Shown here one piece after another: positions 16,069-24,661 of a DNA stretch of 41,363 bases. A program made the position numbers and the translations under genes. Source of the stretch: an uncultured Bacteroides sp. (GTDB lineage: Bacteria; Bacteroidota; Bacteroidia; Bacteroidales; Bacteroidaceae); assembly GCA_900553815.1 (NCBI GenBank), contig USEY01000028.1, positions 1 through 41,363 of the forward strand, written 5' to 3'. Each line of letters begins with the position of its first letter. Position 1 is the first letter of the stretch. The notes below the pieces were generated by a model. The model was given only the letters and a program-made list of their open reading frames with translations. It had not been told where the DNA came from and ran no database searches.

Positions 16069-16740
16069 ATGGAAATGATTAAATTGACTGGAATCAATAA
16101 GATTTATCGTACAGACGAGATTGAAACACAAGCGTTGGAAAATGTGAACCTGAGTGTAGAGAAGGGTGAGTTCCTGAGTATTATGGGACCCTCTGGTTGT
16201 GGAAAATCCACGCTGCTTAATATCATGGGATTGCTTGATACACCGACCAGCGGTACCATTGAAATAGCTGGTACACGTGTGGAAGGCATGAAAGACAAGG
16301 AACTGGCCTCCTTCCGCAATCACAACCTGGGCTTCGTCTTCCAGTCGTTCCATCTGATTAATTCGCTCAATGTGATAGACAATGTAGAACTTCCTCTGCT
16401 TTACCGCAAGGTATCGGCCAAGGAGCGTCGAGCTTTGGCAGAAGAAGTGCTGAAGAAAGTGGGATTGAGCCATCGTATGCGCCACATGCCGACGCAGCTC
16501 TCGGGTGGTCAGTGCCAGCGTGTGGCCATTGCCCGTGCTATCATTGGTAATCCCGAAATAATCCTCGCCGATGAGCCCACCGGTAACTTGGATTCGAAGA
16601 TGGGTGCCGAGGTTATGGAACTGCTCCATCAGCTGAACAAGGAAGACGGGCGTACCATCGTGATGGTGACGCACAACGAAGACCAGGCCAAGCTGACCAG
16701 CCGTACGATACGCTTCTTTGATGGACGTCAGATTGGTTGA
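16069..16740 (+). CDS. ABC transporter ATP-binding protein (LolD/MacB-NBD type)
   Basis: A 223-residue cytosolic ATPase of the MacB/LolD class that drives FtsX-type permeases. Walker A is GPSGCGKST (40-48), the Q-loop glutamine is Q92 (FVFQSFHL), the signature is LSGGQCQR (144-151, with Cys where Gln is usual), Walker B is IILADEP with D168/E169, and the switch histidine is H202. All catalytic residues are present. It is the only ATPase in a locus with ten permeases, so it probably serves all five pairs; whether a distant ATPase also helps cannot be seen here. It sits between pairs 2 and 3. Confidence 0.95.
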   Translation: MEMIKLTGINKIYRTDEIETQALENVNLSVEKGEFLSIMGPSGCGKSTLLNIMGLLDTPTSGTIEIAGTRVEGMKDKELASFRNHNLGFVFQSFHLINSLNVIDNVELPLLYRKVSAKERRALAEEVLKKVGLSHRMRHMPTQLSGGQCQRVAIARAIIGNPEIILADEPTGNLDSKMGAEVMELLHQLNKEDGRTIVMVTHNEDQAKLTSRTIRFFDGRQIG

Positions 16741-16763
16741 CAGGAGAGTGGATTTGGTTGTGT

Positions 16764-16873
16764 TTCGTGTTGTTTCATCAGTAGTGAAACATTGTTTCAG
16801 TTCGCATGAAACACTGTATCAGTACGTATGAAACACTGTTTCGGTCTGCATGAAACACAGCTTTTGCTGGGAT
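16764..16873. repeat. 22-bp-pitch palindromic array C (5 units)
   Basis: Units begin at 16764 (weak), 16786, 16808, 16830 and 16852, exactly 22 bp apart. The core is the 13-bp palindrome GAAACACTGTTTC (variants GAAACATTGTTTC, GAAACACTGTATC). Spacers end in GCAT or GTAT. It fills the gap between the ATPase and GIN-domain genes, which are co-directional. The core is close to that of array A. Confidence 0.85.
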
Positions 16874-16916
16874 TGGAGCAAACGTTGAATTGGATTTTAA
16901 TATAGATAGGAATAAT

Positions 16917-17543
16917 ATGAAAGCAAACATAATAGGTGTTATAATAGCTTTGGCCCTGGCTTTTGCCGGTGCCATAGGGGCTTTGGCACAGAATGCCAAG
17001 GTGAGCGAGGTGCGCAAGGTGGAGGATTTTTCTTCGTTGAAGATAACGTCGGTGGCCAGTGTTTATTTCGTGCAGGGCGACCGTTGTTCCATCCGTCTGG
17101 AAGGTAAGGAAAAGTGGGTAAAGCTCACTACCACCGAGGTCGAGGATGGATGTCTGACTATCGCTTTCAAGAAAGGCGGGAAGAATCATAAAGGCAACAT
17201 CGACGGCCTGAAGATTTTTGTTACTGCTCCTACGTTGGAAGCCGCTACCTTGGCCGGCGTAGGCGGCTTTAAGTGCGAAGAACCGCTGAAGCTGGACGAT
17301 TTTACTCTAAACGTCACCGGTGTAGGTTCAGCCGAAATAAGTCACCTGACTTGTCGGAATCTGTTTGTCGGCATGAGCGGTGTAGGCGAGGCCGTGGTCA
17401 ATGTGGACTGCGATTACCTGAAAGCCGGCATGAGCGGTGTGGGCAGTCTGGAATTAAGCGGTTGTGCCGGTAAGGCCGATATCTCACGTGGCGGCATCGG
17501 TAGTGTGGATACGAAACATTTAAAAATAAAGAATGAAGAATGA
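16917..17543 (+). CDS. GIN-domain (DUF2807) exported protein
   Basis: A 208-residue exported protein with a signal peptide (about 1-24, ending ALAQ) and a single GIN/DUF2807 domain, the family often labelled putative auto-transporter adhesin head. The body is beta-strand rich. It has a repeated turn of about 20 residues visible as LAGVGGF, VTGVGSAEI, MSGVGEAVV, MSGVGSLEL and GGIGSVDT, consistent with a right-handed beta-helix. The ATG at 16917 was chosen because the upstream codons begin at a TTG and lack signal features. It lies between the ATPase and pair 3 in the same orientation. Its role in export is unknown; a periplasmic or surface accessory is possible. Confidence 0.8.
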   Translation: MKANIIGVIIALALAFAGAIGALAQNAKVSEVRKVEDFSSLKITSVASVYFVQGDRCSIRLEGKEKWVKLTTTEVEDGCLTIAFKKGGKNHKGNIDGLKIFVTAPTLEAATLAGVGGFKCEEPLKLDDFTLNVTGVGSAEISHLTCRNLFVGMSGVGEAVVNVDCDYLKAGMSGVGSLELSGCAGKADISRGGIGSVDTKHLKIKNEE

Positions 17544-17546
17544 TGG

Positions 17547-17575
17547 ATGAAGTATCGGTAGCCCCGATACTTCAT
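17547..17575 (+). terminator. Strong hairpin after the GIN-domain gene
   Basis: ATGAAGTATCGG and CCGATACTTCAT form a perfect 12-bp stem with a 5-nt loop, just after the stop codon at 17541-17543. The following TTCCTATTC is only weakly U-rich, so this could terminate, attenuate or protect the transcript. The rest of the spacer (17576-17628) has TTCATTCCTCATTCTTAATT words complementary to the end of the GIN gene. Confidence 0.55.
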
Positions 17576-17628
17576 TTCCTATTCATAATAAACTCTTCAT
17601 TCCTCATTCTTAATTCTTCATTAAAAAG

Positions 17629-18924
17629 ATGTTCAAGCAATATTTTCAACAGGCTTGGGCGCAACTGCGCCAGCAGCCGCTTATCAGTGCGGTGACGGTG
17701 GCAGGTACGGCCTTGTCTATTTTCCTCATCATGCTGGTAGTCATGATGCAGCAGGTGAAGGTGGAGCCTTTCTCGCCCGAGAGCAATCGCGACCGCTTCC
17801 TGCATGTGAAGTGGAGCACCATTACCAAAACGGAGTGGGGTGAGGGTAATACCAGCAACGGTCCCATGAGTGTGCGTACTGCCCGTGAGGTGTATGGCCG
17901 GATGACTACGCCGGAGGCAGTTACCGCCTATACAGCATTTGCTGAATCTCGTCCTGTCAATATGCCCGGCCAGCCGGCCATATCGGTTGATGTACGCGAG
18001 ACGGACTACCAGTTCTGGACTGTGTTTGATTTTGCCTTTGTCGATGGTAAGCCCTACGACCAGGCCACGTTTGATGCCGGCTTACCCGTTGCGGTGATGA
18101 CCGAGAGCATGGCGCGCCACCTGTTCGGTACCACGCAGGCCACCGGCAAGGAGTTCTTGCTGGCCCATGCACCCTATCGGGTAATAGGTGTAGTGAAAGA
18201 CGTATCGACGCTGGCAGAAACAGCTTACGGACAGCTTTGGATTCCTTACACTTCTACTGACCAAGTTAACAACTCGTGGGAAGCAGATTTGATGGGCATC
18301 ATGAGCTGTACCATCCTGGCTCGCGACCGCAGTGACTTTCCCGCTATCCGTGAGGAGGCCAACCGCCGACTGGACGAATTTAACAAAGTGATAGGCGAGA
18401 ACGGCTACAAGTTCATCAGCCGTAATCGTCCCTACGACCAAGAGAAGAATATGCTGGCTACGGCAGCCAATTGGGAGCCTGATGTGAGCGCTTCCCGCCG
18501 CAGCCGCCTCATTGTCTACCTTATTCTGCTCATCGTGCCGGCCATTAACCTGAGCAGCATGACGCAGAGCCGTTTGCGCCGCCGCGTCAGCGAGATTGGT
18601 GTGCGCCGTGCTTTCGGCTGTACACGCATGGAACTGCTGGGGCAGATATTAACTGAGAACTTCATTGTCACGCTACTGGCCGGTATATTGGGGCTGTTGT
18701 TGAGTTTCCTCTTTGCCAGTCTGGGCAGTGATATTCTCTTTGCACAGCTATACAGCATGACGCTCAATCCGCCCACTGTCAGTGCTTCGATATTGATACA
18801 CGCCTCTACCTTCGGTTGGGCATTGCTCTTCTGCTTTGTGCTCAATTTGCTCAGCACAGGTATCCCTGCCTGGCGTGCATCGCGGATGAAGATAGTAGAG
18901 GCAATTAACGGGAAAACACATTAA
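17629..18924 (+). CDS. FtsX-like ABC permease, A-type, pair 3
   Basis: A 431-residue A-type permease (MFKQYFQQAWAQLRQQPLIS, first helix about 20-41). The periplasmic core has VAVMTESMARHLFGTTQ and YRVIGVVKDVSTLAETAYGQ. The FtsX domain has PAINLSSMTQSRLRRRVSE, IGVRRAFGCTRMELL and the end GIPAWRASRMKIVEAING. The last motif and the core are shared closely with the A-type of pair 4 (20440), so pairs 3 and 4 look like a more recent duplication than pairs 1 and 2. It has no ATPase domain. The B partner follows after 107 bp. Confidence 0.9.
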   Translation: MFKQYFQQAWAQLRQQPLISAVTVAGTALSIFLIMLVVMMQQVKVEPFSPESNRDRFLHVKWSTITKTEWGEGNTSNGPMSVRTAREVYGRMTTPEAVTAYTAFAESRPVNMPGQPAISVDVRETDYQFWTVFDFAFVDGKPYDQATFDAGLPVAVMTESMARHLFGTTQATGKEFLLAHAPYRVIGVVKDVSTLAETAYGQLWIPYTSTDQVNNSWEADLMGIMSCTILARDRSDFPAIREEANRRLDEFNKVIGENGYKFISRNRPYDQEKNMLATAANWEPDVSASRRSRLIVYLILLIVPAINLSSMTQSRLRRRVSEIGVRRAFGCTRMELLGQILTENFIVTLLAGILGLLLSFLFASLGSDILFAQLYSMTLNPPTVSASILIHASTFGWALLFCFVLNLLSTGIPAWRASRMKIVEAINGKTH

Positions 18925-19031
18925 TAAGGAGACGAGTTGACGAGCAGACAAGTTGGCAAGTAGGCGAATAGGCAAGTATCAAGCTTTGTAGCCTCGTTAA
19001 TTTGTCCTCTTGTCAACTAATAACAAAAGAT
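18925..19031 (+). repeat. Low-complexity intergenic spacer I6 (pair 3 A-B junction)
   Basis: A 107-bp spacer of GACGAG, GACAAG and GGCAAG words on the left and CCTCGT, CCTCTTGTCAACT words on the right, making an imperfect inverted repeat (GAGTTGACGAG against CTTGTCAACT). The same word family makes up spacer I8 in pair 4. Confidence 0.65.
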
Positions 19032-20285
19032 ATGACAAAGAAACTATTTACTCAGATACGCAACGAGTGGCGCAGCAATCTGTGGCTGGCACTTGAGTTG
19101 CTGGTGGTCAGTGTGGTGATGTGGTACATCATCGACCTGCTATATTGCCGCATAGCCACCTACATGGAGCCGCGTGGCTTCAATACCGAGCACTGCTACC
19201 TGATTGACATGGGTGTACTGACCGATAAAAGCTCCGACTATACGCCTTACTCGGACGAACACAAGCAGAGCGACGAAGTGCGCGAGCTGGTGAAGCGCCT
19301 GCAACGACGTCCCGAAGTAGAGGCAGTCAGCCTGTCGCAGAATTCTTATCCCTATAATGGCAGTAATTCAGGAGCCGATGTGGTTTATGACACGTTGCAT
19401 GCACCCAGTTGGACTATCCGTCGCATCGTGACGCCCGACTTCATGCGGGTGTTCCGCTACCGGGGCACGCGCGGCGAGACGCCCGAACAGTTGGCCGCGC
19501 TACTGGAAAAGGGTGAGTTCCTGGCTTCGGACAATCTCTATAGCTACGCGAAGCTGAACATGACGTCGCTGGTAGGTAAGGAGTTCCACCTCTTCGGCGA
19601 TACCGTGAAGAATTACCGCCTGGGTGCGGCCTTGCAGAACGTACGCTACAGCGACTACGAGCAAGCACGCTTCTGCTACTCCATGGCATTTAATCTGAAT
19701 CTGCTGGAAGACTTTTGGACAAACGCCGATAACGAGCTTTGCGTCCGCGTCCGTGCCGACCAAGACCGGAACTTCATCGAAAACCTGAAGGCCGACAGTG
19801 AGAAGCAATTCCGCATAGGCAACCTTTACATCAGCGAAGTACGCAGCTTCACAGACATCCGCCGCAGTTACCAGCAGTCCTATGTCAACGAGATGCGCAA
19901 CTATATAGTGGGCATGAGCTTCCTGCTACTGAACATCTTCCTGGGCTTGCTGGGCACCTTCTGGTTCCGTACGCAGCAGCGTCGTGGCGAAATAGCCCTG
20001 CACAAGGCGATGGGCGCAACGGATGGTGCCGTGTTCAGCCGCCTGATGAGCGAGGGTGTATTCCTGTTGCTGGCCGTCACCATACCTGCTGTCATTATCG
20101 ACATTGTGCTGGCTCACTTCGAACTGAACAGCTGGCGCAACGGCACTACGCTGGAGTGGCCACGCCTGGCCTTCTGTGCAGCCATTTCCTTCGTCCTGAT
20201 TGCAGCCATGATAGGCATCGGCATCGGCCTGCCCGCACGCCGTGCCATGAAGGTACAGCCGGCGGAGGCGTTACACGATGAGTGA
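19032..20285 (+). CDS. FtsX-like ABC permease, B-type, pair 3
   Basis: A 417-residue B-type permease. I chose the ATG at 19032 (MTKKLFTQIRNEWRSN) over an upstream in-frame start in the spacer, because this N-terminus is nearly the same as that of the pair 4 B-type (MEKKIFTQIRNEWRSN). The first helix is at about 16-38. The shared stretch GFNTEHCYLIDM follows. The periplasmic domain has a strongly altered core. The FtsX part contains NIFLGLLGTFWFRTQQRRGE, IALHKAMGATDGA and the end GLPARRAMKVQPAEALHDE. It is the shortest member with the pair 5 B-type. It ends 154 bp before pair 4. Confidence 0.9.
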   Translation: MTKKLFTQIRNEWRSNLWLALELLVVSVVMWYIIDLLYCRIATYMEPRGFNTEHCYLIDMGVLTDKSSDYTPYSDEHKQSDEVRELVKRLQRRPEVEAVSLSQNSYPYNGSNSGADVVYDTLHAPSWTIRRIVTPDFMRVFRYRGTRGETPEQLAALLEKGEFLASDNLYSYAKLNMTSLVGKEFHLFGDTVKNYRLGAALQNVRYSDYEQARFCYSMAFNLNLLEDFWTNADNELCVRVRADQDRNFIENLKADSEKQFRIGNLYISEVRSFTDIRRSYQQSYVNEMRNYIVGMSFLLLNIFLGLLGTFWFRTQQRRGEIALHKAMGATDGAVFSRLMSEGVFLLLAVTIPAVIIDIVLAHFELNSWRNGTTLEWPRLAFCAAISFVLIAAMIGIGIGLPARRAMKVQPAEALHDE

Positions 20286-20439
20286 TATTCAGCGGTCAGC
20301 GGTTAGCGGTGATTTCAGCGGTTAGTGGTTAGCGGTAAGCGGTAAGCAGTTGCCGCCAGCATACTAACCACTTACCACTGACCGCTTACCGCTGAAATAG
20401 CCACTGAATACTTGCCCCTAACCATTAACCACTATATAT
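20286..20439 (+). repeat. Hairpin-forming intergenic spacer I7 (between pairs 3 and 4)
   Basis: A 154-bp spacer of AGCGGTTA/AGTGGTTA words on the left and CTAACCACTTACC/GACCGCTTACCGCTG words on the right, giving a long inverted repeat. The centre (20339-20383, with GCCGCCAGCATACTAACC) is the reverse complement of 23156-23199 in spacer I9 with few differences. Confidence 0.8.
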
Positions 20440-21726
20440 ATGTTACGACTCTATATACAACAAGCTCTTTTCCACCTGCGCGAGAATCCCGTCATCAGCT
20501 GGATTTCCGTGCTGGGCACGGCGTTGTCCATCTGCATGATTATGGTCATCGTCATAAGCCTGCGGGTACGCGTTGCCGACTGCGAGCCGGAGGTGAACCG
20601 CAGCCGTTCGCTCTACGTGCCCAACATGTCCTACCGCGCCAAGGGCGACACCAGCGGCCGTTCCGCCAACTCAAGCATGTCGGTGCAGACCGGCCGCGAA
20701 TGCTTCAAGACGCTGACTACGGCCGAGGCCGTTACCCTGGTATCGAATCCCGACAAAGTAAGGGCCTCGTTGCCCGCCGGTGCCAAGACGACGGCCGACA
20801 TGATACAGACCGACGAAGACTTCTGGCAGGTGTTCCGGTTCCGCTTCCTCGACGGAAAGCCCTTTACGTCGGCCGACGTGAGCAGCGGCCTGCCCCGCGC
20901 CGTCATTGCCGCCTCGGTGGCCCGCCGTCTGTTTGGGCGCACGGACGTCAGCGGGCAACATCTCGAACTGAACCACGTAGACTTCCAGGTGAGCGGCGTT
21001 GTGGCCGACGTCTCCATGCTGGCCACGGACGCTTACGCCCAGGTATGGATACCTTATACGGCAGGCAATGCCGAGGCCAATACCTGGGGCTATGGCCTGA
21101 TGGGGCCGATGCGCGCCGTCATCCTGGCGCATAGCCGGGCAGACTTCCCTGCCATCCGTCAGGAATGCGAACGCCTGCGGCAGAAGTACAACGATGCACA
21201 GGATGGGGTAGAGGTGTTCTACCGTGGCCAGCCCGACACGCAGTTCACCCATCTGTATCGCACATGGAGCCAGGAGCCCGACATGCAAGGAGTGGTGCTG
21301 CGCTACATAGCGGTGATGCTCATACTGCTTATAGTGCCCGCCATCAACCTGAGCAGCATGACCCTCTCGCGCATGCGGAAGCGGATGGCAGAGATAGGCC
21401 TGCGCAAGGCCTTCGGCGCCACGGCCAACGAGCTGATGCGTCAGGTCTTCCTGGAGAACCTGCTGCTGACCTGTCTGGCCGGTCTGCTGGGGCTGCTGCT
21501 GAGCTATGCCGCCACCTTTGTGCTGAACAGCTTTCTCTTTGGCAACTCCACCAATGCCTATCTGGCAGGCGAAACCAGCCTGACGCCCGGCTCCCTGCTG
21601 AGCCCGTGGATTTTCCTGGCTGCCTTTGCCTTCTGCCTGCTGATGAATCTGCTGAGCGCAGGCATTCCCGCTTGGCGCGCGTCGAGGATGAACATCGTGG
21701 AGGCCATCAACGGTTCAGAACGTTAA
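20440..21726 (+). CDS. FtsX-like ABC permease, A-type, pair 4
   Basis: A 428-residue A-type permease (MLRLYIQQALFHLRENPVIS; first helix about 20-42). The core has AVIASVARRLFG-like sequence (observed as RAVIAASVARRLFGRTD) and FQVSGVVADVSMLATDAYAQ, clearly related to pair 3. FtsX motifs are PAINLSSMTLSRMRKRMAE, IGLRKAFGATANELM and the end GIPAWRASRMNIVEAINGSE. Codon use is more GC-rich at third positions than in the pair 2 and pair 3 genes, judging by eye. It pairs with the B-type gene 115 bp downstream and needs a separate ATPase. Confidence 0.9.
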   Translation: MLRLYIQQALFHLRENPVISWISVLGTALSICMIMVIVISLRVRVADCEPEVNRSRSLYVPNMSYRAKGDTSGRSANSSMSVQTGRECFKTLTTAEAVTLVSNPDKVRASLPAGAKTTADMIQTDEDFWQVFRFRFLDGKPFTSADVSSGLPRAVIAASVARRLFGRTDVSGQHLELNHVDFQVSGVVADVSMLATDAYAQVWIPYTAGNAEANTWGYGLMGPMRAVILAHSRADFPAIRQECERLRQKYNDAQDGVEVFYRGQPDTQFTHLYRTWSQEPDMQGVVLRYIAVMLILLIVPAINLSSMTLSRMRKRMAEIGLRKAFGATANELMRQVFLENLLLTCLAGLLGLLLSYAATFVLNSFLFGNSTNAYLAGETSLTPGSLLSPWIFLAAFAFCLLMNLLSAGIPAWRASRMNIVEAINGSER

Positions 21727-21841
21727 ACAGATGAATATAGATACACATACCCTCGTAGTCTCGTCGACCCATTGACCTGTCTACCGGCAAAAACCTCGTA
21801 GCCTCGTCACCCCGTCAACTAGTCTACTAACCCTACTAGAT
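21727..21841 (+). repeat. Low-complexity intergenic spacer I8 (pair 4 A-B junction)
   Basis: A 115-bp spacer with repeated CCTCGTAGTCTCGTC, CCTCGTAGCCTCGTCA and CCGTCAACTAGTC words, the same class as I6 in pair 3. Its left half carries few words complementary to the right half, so the hairpin potential is weaker than in I1, I3, I7 or I9. Confidence 0.55.
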
Positions 21842-23143
21842 ATGGAAAAGAAAATCTTTACACAGATACGCAACGAGTGGCGCAGCAATTTCTTCCTCGC
21901 CCTCGAGCTGTTGGTAGTCTTCATTGTGCTTTGGTACATCGTGGACTGGTGCTGCATGACGGCACGCATCTACTTTGCCCCGATGGGCTTCAATACCGAG
22001 CACTGCTACCAGCTGAGGATGAACCGGCTGACCCCTAACTCCGCCTTATACGACCCTAATCTCACCATCGAAGACGACATGGACGCCCTGCTGGAGATAG
22101 CCGAGCGTTTGCGCCATCGTCCCGGCGTGGAAGCAGTGGCCATATCGCAGAACTGCATCCCCTACGGCGACGGCAGCAACGGCATAGAGACTTTCGTGGA
22201 CACAGTACCTGTCCGAGCCATGCACCGACTGGCTCAGCCCGACTATATGCGCCTGTTCCGTGTGCAAGGCGTAGCCGTGCAAGGTGCCGACGGACGTACG
22301 GTGCATACCACAAGCCCCGACTCGCTGGCCGCCGTACTAAAGCCGGGCACGATGATTCTGTCGCGTAACGTGGTTGCAGAGCACAAAGTCCTGGGAATGC
22401 CGGATGCCACGGCGTTGCTGGGCCGGCAGTTGCCCCTGTGGGAACAGGACAGCGACAACCGCCTGCGCGTTGCCGGCATAGCCGAGCCTATGCGCTGGAA
22501 CCACTTCACGACCGCCGAGCAGTGGGGAGGTCCCTATATAGCCACCGACTTTCCGCGCTCAGTGATGATTGAGTTCGAGAACCCGGTCTACCTGCAACTG
22601 AGCCTGCGCGTAAGGCCCGATGCCGACCACGGATTCATGGACGCGCTCATGGCCGATGCCGACCGCCTCTACCGCGTGGGCAACGTCTACATGCTCGACG
22701 TGCAACCCTTCAGCCAGCTGCGCTACATCAGCGAGCTGGAGAACGTGAACGAAGTCAAGACGCAGCTCTGCATCCTGGGCTTCCTGTTGCTCAATATCTT
22801 CCTGGGCGTTGTCGGCACCTTCTGGTTCCGTACGCAGCACCGCCGAAAGGAAGTAGCCCTCCGCATGGCGATGGGCAGCACACGCCGGGGCATCTTCGTG
22901 CGACTGATAACTGAAGGCTTGCTGCTGCTCACCCTGGCCGCCGTGCCTGCCGCCCTCATCGCGCTGAATATAGGCATAGCTGAGCTGGTGGACGTCAGCC
23001 AGCTGCCTTTCGACACCGCCCGCTTCCTGCAGGCCTTGCTACTATCGTGGTTGCTGATGGCACTGATGATAGTAGTAGGCGTGTGGTATCCGGCCCGGCG
23101 CGCCATGAAGATACAGCCGGCGGAGGCGTTGCACGACGAGTAG
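21842..23143 (+). CDS. FtsX-like ABC permease, B-type, pair 4
   Basis: A 433-residue B-type permease. Its N-terminal 55 residues, through the shared GFNTEHCYQL, closely match the pair 3 B-type. The periplasmic domain has diverged more and contains an insertion relative to pair 3 (around residues 160-200, LLGRQLPLWEQDSDNRLRVA). The FtsX part contains NIFLGVVGTFWFRTQHRRKE, VALRMAMGSTRRGI and the end YPARRAMKIQPAEALHDE. Four helices in total, with no ATPase domain. The contrast of a conserved membrane part and a fast-changing periplasmic part suggests that pair identity is set by the periplasmic domain. Confidence 0.9.
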   Translation: MEKKIFTQIRNEWRSNFFLALELLVVFIVLWYIVDWCCMTARIYFAPMGFNTEHCYQLRMNRLTPNSALYDPNLTIEDDMDALLEIAERLRHRPGVEAVAISQNCIPYGDGSNGIETFVDTVPVRAMHRLAQPDYMRLFRVQGVAVQGADGRTVHTTSPDSLAAVLKPGTMILSRNVVAEHKVLGMPDATALLGRQLPLWEQDSDNRLRVAGIAEPMRWNHFTTAEQWGGPYIATDFPRSVMIEFENPVYLQLSLRVRPDADHGFMDALMADADRLYRVGNVYMLDVQPFSQLRYISELENVNEVKTQLCILGFLLLNIFLGVVGTFWFRTQHRRKEVALRMAMGSTRRGIFVRLITEGLLLLTLAAVPAALIALNIGIAELVDVSQLPFDTARFLQALLLSWLLMALMIVVGVWYPARRAMKIQPAEALHDE

Positions 23144-23308
23144 GCAGCGGTTAGCGGTCAGTGGTAAGTGGTCAGTATGCTGGCGACAACCACTTACCGT
23201 TTATCACTAACCACTTACCGCTGCATTTGCCAACTGCTTACCGCTAACCACTAACCGCTTACCGCTGAACAAACTTATTACTAACCACTTATTACTCATT
23301 ACCTGCTT
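23144..23308 (+). repeat. Hairpin-forming intergenic spacer I9 (between pairs 4 and 5)
   Basis: A 165-bp spacer of AGCGGTTA, AGTGGTAAGTGG words on the left and repeated ACTAACCACTTACCGCTG words on the right, forming a long inverted repeat. The segment 23156-23199 is an inverted copy of 20339-20383 in I7. Confidence 0.8.
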
Positions 23309-24658
23309 ATGAAACACTCCTTATCGCACAACCTGCGTTCCTTCTTCCGCCTGCTCGCCCAGCATCGCTTCTACACGGCGGTGTGCGTGGCCGGTACGGC
23401 GGTGACCATCGCCTTTACGATGGTGGTGGTCATGGTCTACGACTTTCGTACGGCCGACATAGCACCCGAGACACGGCGCGACAGGGTGCTCTACAACTAC
23501 GGCACCCAGTGCATGCGCCCCGACGGTACGGGACTGTGGGGCTACCGCGGACTCGGTCCCACCGGCTTCTGGGCCCTGATGGACTCGCTGCCCGGCGTGG
23601 ACGAGCTTACCTGGCATGGCGGACTGCAAAAGGCCCTGTGCTCGTTGCCCGCCTCTTCCGACCGATACTCCGTGATGCTGCGTCCCGTTGCCGCCAACTG
23701 GTTTGATTTCTTCAGCTACCGCTTCGTGGCGGGCCGACCCTTCACCCGGTCGGAGTACGACGCCGGACGGGCCGCCTTCGAACAGGCCGAGGACGAATGG
23801 CGCACGACACGCAGCCGCAACGACGGCGTGATACGTCGCTTCATCGTCATCAGCGAGAGCCTGGCACGTCGGCTGTTTGGCGGAGCCGACGAGGCGATAG
23901 GGCGGGAGATGCAGCTCGACTTTGAGCCGACGCGCGTGGTAGGCGTGGTGAGCGACGTCAGCTCCATCTTCCAGACCGCATACGCCGATGTATGGGAGCC
24001 TTTCACCCTGGCCGACGAGGCCAACAACAGCCCGTCCACCAGCACCGGCGGCCTGATAGGTTTGCGCTACTCCATACTCCACCTGTCGCCCGGCACCCGA
24101 CCCGACCACGTACGCGCCGAGGTGGAGCGGCGGCTGAGACAGCTGAACAGCCAAGGCCTGGAATACGTGCTGAAAGACCCGCGCCTGTACACGCATACGG
24201 AGTACACCTTTTTCCGCGACAGCAGCATCGACGCGCGTCTGGTCTATGTCCTTTTGCTGATAGTCCTGCTCGTCGTTCCGGCCGTAGGCATATCAGGGCT
24301 GGTACATGCACAGATGCAGAGCCGGCTGGGCGAGATAGCCATACGCAAGGCCTACGGCGCCTCGAACGCCAACATCATCTGCCACCTCTTCGTCGAAAGC
24401 CTGGGCACGACCCTGATAGGCGGCCTGCTGGGCTACGCCCTGTCGTGCCTTTTGCTGGTGGCAGGCAGCACCTGGCTCTTCGGCACCAACGGCACGAGGC
24501 TGGAAGGCATAGCCCTGGGCGGCGACCTGCTGCTGCGCCCGTCCGTCTTCCTGGCCGTACTGGCCGCCTGCCTCGTCTTCAACGCGCTGTCCACACTACT
24601 ACCCGCCTGGATGGCCACCCGACGCAGTATTGCTTACACTTTAACCGGAGGAGAATAA
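23309..24658 (+). CDS. FtsX-like ABC permease, A-type, pair 5
   Basis: A 449-residue A-type permease, the longest of the set. It starts MKHSLSHNLRSFFRLLAQHR; first helix about 23-46. The periplasmic core has an extra charged loop (about residues 150-175, QAEDEWRTTRSRNDG) just before VISESLARRLFGGADEAIG and VVGVVSDVSSIFQTAYADVW. The FtsX part has PAVGISGLVHAQMQSRLGE, IAIRKAYGASNANI and the end LLPAWMATRRSIAYTLTGGE. The usual ALNLSS/AINLSS motif is altered to AVGIS. It ends only 3 bp before its B partner, the only pair without a spacer, so these two are probably translationally coupled. Confidence 0.9.
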   Translation: MKHSLSHNLRSFFRLLAQHRFYTAVCVAGTAVTIAFTMVVVMVYDFRTADIAPETRRDRVLYNYGTQCMRPDGTGLWGYRGLGPTGFWALMDSLPGVDELTWHGGLQKALCSLPASSDRYSVMLRPVAANWFDFFSYRFVAGRPFTRSEYDAGRAAFEQAEDEWRTTRSRNDGVIRRFIVISESLARRLFGGADEAIGREMQLDFEPTRVVGVVSDVSSIFQTAYADVWEPFTLADEANNSPSTSTGGLIGLRYSILHLSPGTRPDHVRAEVERRLRQLNSQGLEYVLKDPRLYTHTEYTFFRDSSIDARLVYVLLLIVLLVVPAVGISGLVHAQMQSRLGEIAIRKAYGASNANIICHLFVESLGTTLIGGLLGYALSCLLLVAGSTWLFGTNGTRLEGIALGGDLLLRPSVFLAVLAACLVFNALSTLLPAWMATRRSIAYTLTGGE

Positions 24659-24661
24659 ACT

